64,000 bases of DNA, from positions 454,243 through 518,242 of the forward strand of contig SJOL01006434.1 of the NCBI GenBank assembly GCA_004794785.1. The letters are read 5' to 3'. Position 1 is the first letter of the stretch, and each line of letters opens with the position of its first letter. Both the position numbers and the translations under genes were made by a program. Shown here piece by piece: positions 24,700 through 38,200 of this stretch. The notes under the pieces are model-generated. The model did not search any database. It was not told the origin of the DNA and worked only from the letters and a program-made list of their open reading frames with translations. The DNA comes from Opisthorchis felineus. Taxonomy: Eukaryota; Platyhelminthes; Trematoda; Opisthorchiida; Opisthorchiidae.

Positions 24700-26890
24700 G
24701 ACGAGCGTGTTACGTGCACCCACAAGACCATCTCAGTCCGTTTAATTTGTGCAGGGACTTGAAAGCAGTGGTCACCTTATTGTGTCGTCTGCTTGTTCTG
24801 TCAACAAACCCAATATTCCATCCAACGGCACTATTGGTGGCTCGGTATATCGGTGAGGATCAAACACTGCCTTGCGCCAGATATAGCGTGTGCTGACCAC
24901 CCGCCGAAGTCCTTGGCTTCGGTGGAACGCCTGCCGCAACGATAAAAGAATTTTTCATATACAAGTCGTGAAAGGTTACTCCATTTTGATTTTGCGCGAG
25001 CGTAAAGGGCGTGATTATTGTTTATGTCGTTTTTAGATTACTTCCAAATCCAATACAGAAGAAAACACGCGAGGAAACCAGCTTTTCCACAAAAATTTCC
25101 ACCGTTCTACAGGGACCATGCGCGAGGCCATTAGCAGCGATTAAAATACGGATTCCGTGCCCTCAAGGGACCCCAAGTTCGTTTAAACAACTTCTAATAA
25201 AACTGCAGCCGCAGTTGGCGATTTTAGAGGACCGAATACATACCATTAAATACTAAACTTTATGTTTAAGTTTCCGTCTTTCAAACCATGGTTTCAGAGA
25301 AATTTTGGGTGTGCAGGTAGGGCTCGGCGGGGGGCTCAGCGCGATTACGCGTCTTGCGGCGTCATCCCCATTCTGCTTGGCTGAAATTTATATATGCCGG
25401 GAGCGTAACCGAATGGAGGTTTATGATTGACCCTCGTGAACGTAGCATAGAATTATAATATATATATACATACATATATATAATATAAAATTATAATGGG
25501 GTTGTATCTGTTAAAACTTTTACATTGTTAACAGATTTCCAAATGTAATTAAGGCAGGTAATATGGAATTTTCAGTAGTTTAACATAGCCTGCTTTTGAC
25601 AAATGCAATCGTCCATGTTGTCCTTAACTGTATCTCAAATGGACGGTGATTTTTTGTGTAATGTCGCTAATAAAAAGTGAATAAGTAGAATAGCCCAAAG
25701 TTAGCAGTTATTGCTGGTGCTTTTAATGTTTTATTCAGCGTTGATTAACGGTTATGGTACAGTTTGCCGTTAGATAAAAACGATTTGAATACGTGTAATT
25801 ATATGTGTTGCCCTAAGTGCACACTTTAAAAGCCTTCCAACATGCAAATTGTGTTCAGTAGGTACAGGAACCGGTATTATCATTGACCGCCCTAACTCTG
25901 GTTTGTGATAACGAAACTGTCTGTGCATCCTTCGCAGCCGACGGATCAACGATAGTGTCTGCGGTTATGTCACAGAGGCTCACCTATTTTCTAGTTCTGG
26001 TAGTCCACCCTTTAACGCAAACTTTTGTGGACATAAAGGGAGATTTACCAATCATTTGAAAACCCCGAAGAAGCAATTGTTGACGTATGTAGTGAACAGT
26101 GCCTGCTACGCTTGTTTATTTATATGTCACGATTGTTGGCGTGGAACCTTGCTCACTCAGTTTCGGCTGGTAAGCGTTCTTTCCAGTTTTCGTCCACATA
26201 GATTGCCGTGAACCTCTACCTTCATAAAATCACCATGCTCTTTTGCTTTCATGAAGTGCTTGTTACGTGTTTGATGACTGCGCCAGGGTGACTATACGCA
26301 TTGGAGGTCCCATATGCCATATAAGTAACAAACTAGAAGATGTATAGAGATTGTACCCCAAGTCTACGGTACACTTGTATCCTAAAACCTTCGGCGCTTA
26401 TTCGACTACGGCCCGGAATGGATAACTTTTACTTTTGATGAGTGTTTAACGAAGTTTCGGTTAACGAGTAACACGCCTGAAGTGAAGCACCCGAGAAGCG
26501 TGGTCAGTGCCTCAGTCACATGTGAGCCGCGGATCTCCTGCATACATGTCTCAACATACTGCGTTAGACACTGCTAGAGGTGATCCTATGTTGACCTGGG
26601 AGAACTACGTATCCGAACCACTCTAAAGGTTTGTACGAAACTGGAGAATTACGCCTCGTTTTCTCACCTACGCAAGCTTGTCTTCAACGCAAGGCTTGAA
26701 TGCCCTGGTTGCCGAGACGCTCGAGTTGCCATGAAATATGAAGCAGTTTGTTTGGAAAAAATTAATTGTGACCGATGGCAAGCAAATTACAGAATCGTTA
26801 AAAATGTGTTCCGCATTTGTACCTGGAAAATAAGTGGGAAGAGAATTAGTGACAATCAACCTAATGGAAATGACCAGAGCCCCGTTGGCT
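24700..26890. other. No gene; contains an AT-rich palindromic tract
   Basis: No open frame here resembles a known protein. The notable part is 25451-25497, an AT tract described separately. The rest, including 25500-26650, shows nothing I can name. Confidence 0.4.
25451..25497. repeat. AT-rich, partly palindromic tract
   Basis: A run of TATATA and CATACATA bounded by ATTATAAT at both ends. ATTATAAT is its own reverse complement, so the tract can fold on itself. Confidence 0.7.
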
Positions 26891-26894
26891 TAGC

Positions 26895-28126
26895 CTACCT
26901 GAAAGAAGCGCACTGGTTTTCACTGTCGCACCACATTGAGGAGGGGATGGATTTTACAGCAAACGTTCGCAAGAAGCGACAGCAAGCATCAAAATCAGAC
27001 GAACCTAGGGAGGCAATTGCCTCGACCCGGTTAGTTGTTTCACTACCAAGGGTCACAGCATGCTTCGCCCAGCTACTCAGGTCAGATAACCAATGCTCGC
27101 TGAGGTGCTACCAGGACTCCTGGTTCTGGCTTCTGACGCTGGTGGCACAGACCTCGAACTCGCCCACTTCCCTACCGTGCACCATTCTCTTGAACCAGGC
27201 AAACAAATCTTATTTATTCGAATGAGTCACCTCCCTAAGCTTATTTATCCTAGCTTTTAAGCTTTGTACTACATGAAAACAATAAAAAACGACAGCTGCG
27301 TTAGGCATAGCTGCCCTAAGGCTACATAACTGTGACTTATTCTTATCGACCATAACCATTCTGACAAAACCCACGGGAGACATCATTCTCACAAAATGTT
27401 CCACAGCTATATCGTAACATTCCTGTGACCCATTTCGGATAAAGGAGTAAAACGCACTACGTCCAACACCATTAAAATCGGTGATTACCACGTGCCAAAG
27501 GTAGTAGCCACCTCTGTTACACTGATAAGTAGAATCTGCTTGAATAACATCACCGTACTTCACAAACAAACCACGCAGGCGCACAGAAATAAACGACAAA
27601 ACATTCAAAGTTCCATCATCGCAAACAGACACAGTCATTGGTTCAAATGGGCGCAAGGCCTCTCGGATACCCTGCAGATCACAAACAGGATTATCCAAGC
27701 GACGCAGTTTATCGCGCGGGACCCGGAAATCGTCACCGGTTAAGTAGATTCCATAGTTTTTTTGGACATAGTTATGGATTTCCATGAAAGACTTAAAACA
27801 CCTCAACAAACCAAAACAACCCACGCATTCCTGCTGGACACTCAGATGCCGGTTTGCAGCGTACACTTGCCAGTCAGACCTGCGGAGATCATCTGAATGT
27901 TGCATGTTGAAACTGACGATTACCAGACGACCGCCACGGTGAACTACACGCATGAAGGACCGGCAGTCGAAATCAGCGTACCTGAACATAAGTTAATTAG
28001 ATGATTATGAAGACAATTATCAACATATTGACGACCCATCTTATTAGCGTTCCAGTGTGAACGCGCGTGCACGCATCTGTACACCATCAACGCATAACAG
28101 ACTGATGGTACGAGCACTTCACTCAC
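26895..28126 (-). pseudogene. MULE/ZSWIM-type transposase domain, inactivated
   Basis: The intact part (27210-27989, 259 codons) reads as a MULE-like DDE transposase of the kind found in Mutator elements and ZSWIM/FAR1-like domesticated proteins. An N-terminal region with VHRGGRLVIVSFNMQH and QKNYGIYLT precedes ADSTYQCNRGGYYLWHVVIT, holding the first catalytic Asp (residue 152). The second Asp (215) lies in MVMVDKNKSQLCSL, followed by VFYCFHVVQSLKARI. After a TAA at 27210-27212 the same frame goes on for about 105 codons with one further stop (27108-27110). It includes WLSDLSSWAKH and ETTNRVE, whose Glu fits the third catalytic position (about residue 323), and ends at 26895. Upstream, 28028-28126 reads YRCVHARSHWNANKMGRQ, which suits the start of such proteins but is in another frame. 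A 43-base GT-AG intron candidate between the two leaves the phase one base off. No SWIM zinc finger or terminal inverted repeats were found. The start at 27989 is only the first Met; the true exon edge may be the CAG at about 27982-27984. Confidence 0.75.
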
Positions 28127-28129
28127 ACT

Positions 28130-31100
28130 CTGTTCGTATTTTGCCGCCGATGAACTGTGTCGGGCATAACACGGGCCCGTTCCCCGTTGGAATTCTCGCG
28201 GTTTGGAACTAAATTCCGCAAAGAAACCACACTCGCGGCCGGGAAAGTACTCCAGCGTCTGTTTGGTTATGTTAAGCTCATCCGAGGATACATTTTGTGA
28301 GCCTACAAGACATTAAACTACAGGACCAGCTTGCCTGACAACAATCTACTGTAGGATGTACTTGGCTCCGGCATAATAGGCGCCGGCCGTACCGTAGTTG
28401 ATACTGTACCAGTCGCGTTTAGCATGACATCGCAGCGGAACAAGCGAGGAATGGTTGTAGGTAGCCTCGCACGAACTTTTATACCATCCTAACATAGGGT
28501 TCCTATGGCCTTGAGATACTGGTAGCCCGGTCCAGACTGCAAGACGCTATCCGTGGGACTCGCCTGTAGTTGGCTGGATCGACTTACGGCGTGCTAACAA
28601 CAACATCGGCAATTTCGTTCCCAACTCACTTCCTTTTGGGAAAACTAGGGTAGGGGGGAATTCCGTTTTTTGTACGCAAACATGGGATAGTGCCTATATG
28701 AAATTTACATGGCTTCTTCAAAACCTCAGAGCAAGCCTTCAAGCACGCATGCTGTTATTGAAAATCGAGTTTGGCGGCCTAATTTCTAATAACGACGTAT
28801 GTTAAAGGTATGTAAAGGATTGTTGACGCGGACCAAAAGTTGCCATTGCCGAGTGCACTCGCGAGGTGAGTGACTGTAGAAGATTTAAATGACCAATTCC
28901 TCTGCATGACATGGCTAATCAAATGGCATTTGAACAACTTGATTATGGAATTCCAGGGAGTTGTGCACAAGAGAGCATGTCCGATACAAAGGAAGGCAAT
29001 GTGAGAATGCTGCGATTCATAGTAGCTGTGAATGGACCCAGAGATTGAGTTTTTTGACAATGCATCTACTTACGATGGCTAGCGTAGCACAGGTACAAAT
29101 TGATCTGTCATATATGTCTTAAGGACTCAAGCAAATAGAATGAAGCCGATAATATTAACCAACTGGTGCTAAAAGAGATGGCCCAGTCCTGATTAAAGAG
29201 TGTCCCCTCGCACATGGGAACTACTAACTTTGATGTAAATATGAGATTGTGGTTATCGGTCGCACCTCCAATCCTGAAAGGGACACCTAACTGTAACTTA
29301 CAGGCCGATTAGCGAGAATAGGGAAGACAGCATATTAGTAACTACAGTGATTTAGCATAGGTTCTAAAAAACATCAGAAGAAAGAAGTGTGTTGCACACC
29401 TGCCAGCAAAGGTTTTGCCCGCTTTGTCGCTTCGTGAGGGTCTTCTGACTGAACAAAAATTAGGGTCAGTTGCTTAAGCCCCCACACGCGGGATAGAATT
29501 TAGTGTTTCGGCTGGGCCTCTGACCTGATTTGTGGTAACATAAAACTATAGAAAGTCAAGTTTTTAAGTCTCTTGGTTCATTGTGGCTTTGTTGTGCAAA
29601 TACAGGAAAGATCGTTTAACGGCGAACTGTTGACAGCACTATCTAGTACGGTTAATTTGATTTTAGCACACACAACTAACTTACCTGGGATCGTCCGAGT
29701 AAATTAAATGGCCCGTTTGGCTGAAATAAATTGAGAAAACATTACCAGGATGCAGACCCTGCCTATGTAAATGATCATCAGGAAGGTCTGCGAAAAATCT
29801 AAGGCTTTTGACAACTACTCAACAATGGGGGAAAAGCACTTATACAGACTTTGTTGTTTAGACAAAAATAACGCGTTATGCATGAATTGAACTTTACTAA
29901 AGATGTTCGGAATTGAAGGCTTTAAGTTTGGCACCCGGGATCAGTTGGGATCAAAAGGAATGTGCACGGTATCAAAGGACATGCTTACAGCTATAAGACG
30001 ATCATTCACCAACTGCGATGCTACTGAACTTTGCTTGAGCTGCGTAGATTTAGGATGCGGATGTTGCACCTAAGGAGAAACAAACCAGTTCCAATGCACC
30101 CGAAGTTAGAGTGGGGAACCAAGTCACTGAATACGAGAATGAGTTAGAATCAATGGAAGTGGAAGCTTTCTTTAAATCAACAAAAAACATAATAGCTTGC
30201 CATTGTGCTGTTTTTGTTGTCACCTGAGAAGATTTTGTGGAATTGACGAAACATTGCAAATATCAACCTCGGTTGCATCTTTCAACGTTTCGGAGACGAT
30301 TCTTACGATGTGCTTCTGGCGCCCACATTTTAAGAAAGATTTGTCACTGAACCTTGCACATTTTGTCTCCGACAACGTTCAGTTTCATATGTGGTTTGTT
30401 CTTCAAAGTGCTCCTTGTACTTTGCTGACCTTTATCAATACTTCGGTTTTGTACTTCACACATTATTAAGCCTGTTTTTCGAAGTGTTTTACAAGTTCAT
30501 GCATCCCTAATTCATGGGTTTTAGCAGCGAAGCTCAATTGGGCGTCTTTCAAAGTTTTCGTTTTACCGGACCTTATGCCTAATTTGTATGATTTGGGTAA
30601 ATTTTTTTATCACCTTGTCGACTGCGCGTTCCCAATCCAGGTTACGTCTTGGCAAACTGAAATTACACGGCTTACTGCTTTTTTCACTGCACTCAAATTT
30701 TTGATTTTATTTTTGTAAAGATATTATTCCTAGGGCCTTGCTGGTGACGGGCAAGGTGTCTGGTGCCATGGGGTATAGACTGAGCTATGAGGTGCATTTG
30801 CCTAGGACCACAAATTGTTGATGCGACGGCCAGATTAGAAGTACTCAACAAAATTTACAAGATGTTTTGATGATAGGGACAAATGTGAGTATTTTGGAAA
30901 CAAATCATAGTCCTATGGCACTTTTGTTCAAATAAATAGACCAGGAGCTCCGGCAGTTGCTTGGTCCGAATTATTAGTGGGGGACTCGAGTTTCTGAGCA
31001 ATGGCAAAGTTTGAAGACGAAGATGTGCGAGCTCCGATGGAGGCTTATTAATCAGTCAGAGCAGCTGATAGCGACGGTTTGGAACCGACAGAAAGTGTAC

Positions 31101-32060
31101 CACAGCAGTAAGCGTCGGATGTGAAAATGTTTCTCACTTGTCAAATCGGGAAACCCCGAAATGAAAATGGTGCCATTCTTCAGTTTATGTACCTGTGCAT
31201 TTTTAGGTACTTATCTATCCTTCCTGTCTGTAGTGTGTACGCAACCTTTTAAGTTACGACTTACTGCAGTGAATGAACTTTTGTTTAACGCAATTGCGGA
31301 TTATTTGTAGTTGCCAAAGCTAAGCAGGGCTTGATCTGAGGTTAGCTTTCAGGGCAACGGAGAAGCGTAACAATCACCCTGCTTTCAGCAACTTGCCTAC
31401 CGGATACGAGGCAGCAGGGGAGTAGAGAGACAGAGAGTCGCGCTTCCGTGGAAGCTGGTGAAGCCTCAGTGAAGCAGTTTGGGTGCAGGCAGCCGCAAGA
31501 TAAACCAAGATTAACCCATGTTGATTTCGGATGGCCTTGAACAGATAGCAAACACGTGGCAGTATACGTCAGTACACTAGATAGAGATATTTCATTATTC
31601 AAAACGGTGATGGTTTTATTTGACGGTTATCCCTCGAATTAACACGCTTTACTGACACTTTTGGACGGGATGTGTTCAGTCATCTGAATGCTCAGAGCCG
31701 GCTTTTATCATTCCTACAGTATTACCACAGTGTGATAGAAAAGAATTCTATAATGACTCGGCGTGCTGTAGCCAAGTTGTAGAAAGTAAATTGAGACCTC
31801 GTGGAATCTGTGTGCTTGGTTTGGCAAACCATGCGACATAAGACAGATAGCTACCGAAAGCTTGCTTCAGGGCGACGGTGAGTGGAGATATCAGTGGATT
31901 AAATGGCCATTCTGCACAAATAAATGACCACCGTCGGAATTTCTGTTGGCTCACTCATTCGCAGGGAAAAAACTTGAGCTCTGTCAGATCTATTTAGGTT
32001 AAAGGCTGATCCATGTCCTGCGGGACGGTAGAGTGGAGAAGGCCGACGAGGTAATCGGCA
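28130..32060. other. No recognisable gene
   Basis: Short frames only, none resembling a known protein. Near 28950-29060 and 30197-30469 frames of about 90 codons are open, but their composition and overlap with other frames give no support for coding. Confidence 0.4.
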
Positions 32061-32213
32061 CAATGTGGCAGCCATTGTTTCACCTTCTCTATGGTTTCAC
32101 TTCAAAGCATTATTGGATGGAAATTCTCATGGCTCGTTCGTTGGTAACTCGGCGTACCGCAGCACACGATTAGATGATTTCCAGCATGAACAAGAAATCT
32201 TTCGTTGTTGCAG

Positions 32214-32270
32214 GCTACGCCGAACTAGCCACGGGCTACGCAACCGTGAAGGATTTCTCAGATAAGAAGG
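32214..32270 (+). CDS. Candidate small internal exon (unknown gene)
   Basis: A 57-base segment is bounded by a good 3' splice site (pyrimidine-rich TCTTTCGTTGTTGCAG) and a good 5' splice site (AAGAAGG then GTAAGT). Only one of its three frames is open throughout, and it reads YAELATGYATVKDFSDKKG. That looks like ordinary soluble-protein sequence, but I cannot assign it to a family. The exon would begin with two bases of a split codon and end with one, so it is phase-consistent. No partner exon was recognised within several kilobases, and sequences like this also arise by chance. It is the only hint of a host gene in the window. Confidence 0.2.
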
Positions 32271-32279
32271 GTAAGTTGA

Positions 32280-35200
32280 ACGGTTCGCAAGAAGCGCTTT
32301 AACTACCTACGAACAAGCTGTGCGGCCGTAAGCTGGAAGCTTCGTTTAATATGCGAGAAGTAAGGGTGCCTTAGATGGTGCCATCTACACCTGCATTTCG
32401 GTGATCAAAAAGCGAGTCTGGTGGTCGCGACCTCAACGTTTGGGGAGTGAACACTGAACTTAAGGATAATTTATGTTTGTATGTCTGTTTATTTGGTCCT
32501 TAGGTAAATTTGTGTACCTATGGACGTGTAAACAATTATGCTGACTTGTACTGGTTTCCTGTCAACGGTAGGAGGTGAAAGCTGGGAGTGCTAGAGAAAT
32601 ACCACAGTTCGAAGTCCTTTGGTCGGTGATTGGCAGGTGTACCAGTATACAAACGTGGTTGTCAAATGAAAGCGAATATTGTTAGCAGTCGTCAAATAAA
32701 CCTGAAAATATACCCTTCTGAACTTTGAAAACGTCACGCATTATCAGTTCTGACAAAAGGAAGTTCGCTGCTAGAAATTGACCTAGTTTAATGCAGGGCA
32801 TAATTTCCTCTGCAAATGTACTATAGTGCTGGCTCCAGCCTGTAAATTCATTTCTACTTCCTATAGATTCTGGCTGGATTTCCAGCGTCTGGTTCCTGTT
32901 CACGGAGCTAGACAGTATCACTTCTTACTGGCGCACAAACGATCTTCCTATTGCAATGTTTTTGTTGGTGTCTATGGTTCACTTCTTTTTTAGTGGGGTT
33001 TCTGGTGCTTGTGGAAGCGTACATATCATGTACACTATGACCAAAATTCTCCATTGATGAATACCGGTTGTTTGTTATTGCTTGTGTGTCTAATCTCTCT
33101 TTCTGTCATCATTAGTTATGGGTCTGTCTATGTACAGCATTCCTTTAGGCTATTCCGAAGGGTCTGTTTTCGATTAAACCGCTCACCCTCTTTACGTAAC
33201 CATTTCCTTTCGGGTGGTATCCAGTCGTGCATGGTTTTCTGCTGGCAGGGCATGATGTAGCTGCTGCAAGGTTGCGCTTTCAAAATTGTCTACATAATCA
33301 GAATACAACTGTTCAAGCTCACCCATTGATCATTTTATATATTGGCCGTAGTCAGATAATCTACGCGTTGTAAGAGAATTTTCTTATAGTATTTCGTAAA
33401 ATAATCCACGACCAACTATGGGCCATTTAAAGGTAAGAATGATGGCCGCGCCTGCCACTTTATTCGAGTAGTCGATTTTAATGCATCTAATTGGGCCTTA
33501 TTAGTTTGAGTGAGGTCCCACAAACCTCAGCAGAACTTACAAGGAGTAAGAAGCGCTGTCATCTGTCGACGTTTATGGTTCCACCAGAATCTCGTCCAGA
33601 CCACCAGCCAGGGTTTATGTCACAGTAGTCCAGCTCAGAGTGTAGGTCGTTCGAGGTCCATTGTATTTTCCTGCAAGGAACGACAAGTCTGCCTGCACCT
33701 ACTGCTTTATGCTGGAGCAACCGAGCACCGTCTTGGATGTTTATTCGATTCTATAGCGGCCACACACCACCTGTCGTTCTGCTTTAGTGAAATCTTGCAG
33801 CACTTTGAGGTCAGTTCATACTAAGAAATGTTTTCCTGGCCGTTAGTCTGAACACGGTTCCGGAAAATAAAGCCAAGCTTTCAATTCTGCTTGGATGGTA
33901 CAGTAGTTCCGTTTGGCTTTGTTTGGTGTACGACTATCGTAGGCTATTAAGCGTTTGACATTATTTATGTCACATGAGCCAACGCCACAACAATTTCGGA
34001 AGATTCTGTGCAGCCTTTGTAAATGTGTTTAGGAATTCCAGAGTGGCTGCCGAACATTTGCCGGATACAATCTACAAACGTGTCTAGCAAGACAATGCCC
34101 CATGAGAATATCATGTTTCCCGTTTCTAGGTCATCCAGCTGGCAACCTTGTCAGGAAATTCTGGCTCAAACATTCTATAGTACAAAGCCAAACCAAGAAA
34201 GTTTCTCAGTTCGTCGGCAAGGGAGGTTCCGGCAAACTCTTTACATCCGTTAACTTGGCTGGGCCGGTTTCCGTCCTGGTGCTGAAAACAAAGTGCCTCA
34301 AGTGGTGTGCCTCCACCTTCGAAAGATGAAAATTCCTTGGATTAGGTTTTCAGGCTCACTTCACGTAACCTTCTAAATGAAATCTTCACATTACTCAGGT
34401 GTTCCCCACTGTTCCAGTTTAAAATAATGGCGTCTCCCTGGGTGTTGTTAGCAACCATGCCGGAAAGTCTATTTTACATTTGTATGGCGACAAAATGTCA
34501 ATCCTGGGTATTGCTCAAAAAGGTAAGTCAGTGAGTAAGTAAGTCGATGAACTGGTATCGTACCAGCTGATTGAGCTTGTGCAATTATTATACTTTCGAA
34601 CTTCCGGGGTCGTCCGTCTAATTCAAGGGCCGTAGTTTAGTCCTGCACTCAAATATCCACACTCGAGGCACCTCCAACAGAATCTCTTTGCGTCAGACTA
34701 CATACTACCCTTTTCCAACTAGTGCCCCATACCAACGTCCATTAGTTTGAATCTGGACTGCCTGTAGATTGGACCCAAGCACAAGTTTTATAACTGCCGG
34801 CACGCGTGGCTTGTTGAGCGGTACGTTATGACATCTTCTGATTGACCCATTGGTGTTTTGACGCTAACAGTCCTGCGCTGAGCGTCTTACCTCAAAGGTA
34901 TTTGGTGGTAGGGCTGGTAAGAACGTGGATAGTGTCTGAGGCTGATAAGCTGTCTTCTGTAGGTGCATGAGGGTGGATGCGTGGAGGGTTGTCACGCGTA
35001 AGTTATCAAATGTAGCGTTGATATTGGGATTCATAAGGGTATGCAAGCGCTCACAGCTTTCTTAGGCTGGTGATTTTGTGTTCCCCCCACCCCGAATTAA
35101 TGATAGATGATCATAAGTGACCCACAAACGTGTTTCGGAATGCGTTCTGGCCCAACCTTCGATTGTTTGCAACAACCTGTAGTACATTCCCTCTAGATTG

Positions 35201-38200
35201 TTGCATGTGGCATAACACCGGGAGTATCCGGTCGTCTGCAAAGTCGTCCGCAAAGTCGTCCGCAAGACTTCTAGTATGCGCGTGTTCGTGCTAAACTGTT
35301 TATTATAAATTGCTTCAGCACCATTTAAAAAGGGAATCTAAACGTTCCTATTTTGATGGTTACCGATATGACTATGTTATAGAGTCTGACACACGCGATG
35401 ATTGTTTCCATATATTATTTTTATTATTTCTATTATTAGTCCAAGTGGATAGAGTCCAAATGCACTTATCTCAGGCCATAAACGCCAAACGGCAGCCCAC
35501 GCGGTTGTACCTGTTTGTTGTAACATTCGGGTTAAAATGTCAAGTTCTATTAAGATGATGTTCCGTCAGGTAAGGGCTGTTCAGCTTAAACATAACTACC
35601 AAACATGACGCTTAGACTTCATCATAGTGTCAACCAAAGTGGTACAAACACTAGCTTTTACTTGTCACTGTTTTGCACCTCAGCTTTTATAGTATGTTAT
35701 TTGACTTTTATTCAAATTTTTGAGCAGTTTTGTGCTTGCTGTCGCTTTCATGCGTTGGATATGCCTTGGGGTTTGCAATCGAAATAGTATTAGAGCGGCA
35801 CATCGGTTCGGTGACATTCAACATGGTCACTGTTACCAAGGCCGCTTGCACCCCGGTTACGATTGCAGTAGCTTTATATCTTGACTAAACGGTCCATTTA
35901 TTTTTTGACGCTTGCTATGGCCACATTTGCAGAGATTGTGGTAAATCCCACTAAGCTTACCTAGAGAGTAAGGTGATTACGTTAAATGCTGCTATTGGTT
36001 CTTGTGCCTAATTTCCTGGGGAGAATCAGACAAGAAGCTTATTACATTTATAACACTGATCAGTGATTTATTCATGATTGCTCGTTCACCATACTTGTAT
36101 AAGCCGTCGCCTCGTTTTGTTTTGCGGTTAAGTAACATTATAAATCCACAAAATAACCAAACTCCTCCTTAGCTGCATGTGACTTATCCAGCTAAATCAC
36201 TTGTAACAAATGATCAAGAAGACAAGTTTTATTCATGAACTATAGTAGCTAAACTGTAAGGTACCGTGCGCATCATGTATTCATAGCGACCCACAGTTAC
36301 TCTCTAATTCCATTTGGCTGGGAAGTTGGCATTATTTTATCGGTGCAAAGCACATTTGTTATAATCAGCAATAGGCTATACCGTAGCTCAATAACAAACT
36401 AATAATAAGTGGGGAAACACTTCCTAATGCTAGTTCCCATGATATCATATTACCTGAATCCAGATTTCAGAGAATGACCGGAATTACCCTCACGGTGTTT
36501 TACTACAATGCACTCATCACAGTAAAAATCTCGACACAGCCTGCGATATTCAGTAGTATTTTGGGTCAAATATCCACACTCTTTACATGTGGTCGTGCGT
36601 GATGCTTGACCCCATTCGGGTTATTATTAGTAGGCGATCCGTCTATTATGATAAGAAAACCATGGTTATATCGCTGTAATACAACTTGAAAAAGTCACGA
36701 TGCACTAAGTCTTGTTGCGAAACCACCCCATAAATATAATCTGCTCTTTTATAGCCAATAGTTGAGCTTGCATTTCTACGTATTTATTGGGCTTTGACAA
36801 CTTTGAGGCCCAGTTCGGTTGCTGAGTAATAAATGAATAACCGAGGTAAGCCAGTCTTATTGCGTAATGATCGAATGCAACCAGTCTGCTTGCATAAAAA
36901 TAAAATAAGGACATACACCGTAGTGAAAATCACACTTGAATCATATTGTACTGCCAGGTTAGGGCTTGCGTAACACTCATGATGTGTGTTGGTGTGAGGG
37001 AGCCTGTGATGACACTATGGACTTTGAATGCATGGCAAGGATGAACAAACTACCTTTAGAAATACGTGCACAGTAAAAATGGAAATTATTATTGTCATCC
37101 GTCAATAGACTGCCATCCTAGTAACAAAAGCTAGGTGTTACTTGAAACGTAAAGCCTAGTTTTTCCTTGTGGTAAAGCACAGTGTATTCCCGGGCTGTGG
37201 TAGTTGTTGTTAATTTTTCGGAGTTTTTTTTAAAACTTTGACCGTAGTCCACCTCAAGTTCACTTTCAATTATTCGGAAGGTTATACGCCTGATAGTTTC
37301 ACATCTATGCGCTACGCCTTCTGAGTTGGCAGTTCCGTACTGACTAGGTGTTCACTTCTTTGACACCGATCAACATCCTGGATCTATTATTTTGTCTATA
37401 GTTTTCTTTCAGTGGTTAGGTTCACTCGAAATGATTGATTACTATTGAGGTACAATGATGAATTTTTATATTGCAGGTTCGTTTTTTAGTGTTATGGGTA
37501 CCTATTATTAAAATTATTTGGATACTGACCGTGATTGTTTTCGATATCGTAGTGAACGAAAAGCCTCGTTGAACGATGACACTTTAGGGGAGTATATTCT
37601 AGTATATTTTATAACTAACTTTAAACCTATCTCCAAAGCGTGCGGATTTTGGTTAGAAACCTACATCTGAGGGGTTACCGTGGTAAAGCTACTAATCTTA
37701 TCTTGATCCCTACAGTTTGCTACAAATAAGATTTCTTGCAGCTGTACTTTGTATCCTTATTATTTTAGTTTCATTCACGTGGGTTTTGATTAGTTTTACT
37801 ATTGGTTGTGATCATACTCAGAAAATTCTCGTGATTTTACGGAATGTTGGTTGACAGAGGAAGGTGTTGTTTTGCAGCAAGTACCATAAATTCCCTTATC
37901 TTGAACAAGGGCACTTTAGGTAGGGTATGGCAAATGTATGGCAAACATGAGGCGAAATTTATCGTTGAGCTAATTGATTCGTGCTTGTAACCTACAGGCT
38001 GACAATGGCACATTGAACACTGCAAGTTTGCCACAGTCTCAAAGAGTATGGTAACTTATTACAGCTTTTCACCGTCCCTTCACAAAATGGCTTTGTCATT
38101 TCAAGGTCATACGGCATTAGAGTTTGATGCACTGAAGTGAATGCTTTTTGTCATAGTATTCGTGTATAAAGTGAAACGTGTCACAGTTTTCAAGCTATAG

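Noticed and set aside
26731..27225. 164-codon open frame on the plus strand
   Set aside because: It lies opposite the C-terminal part of the MULE-type transposase, whose catalytic TTNRVE block is read on the minus strand. It is an antisense shadow.
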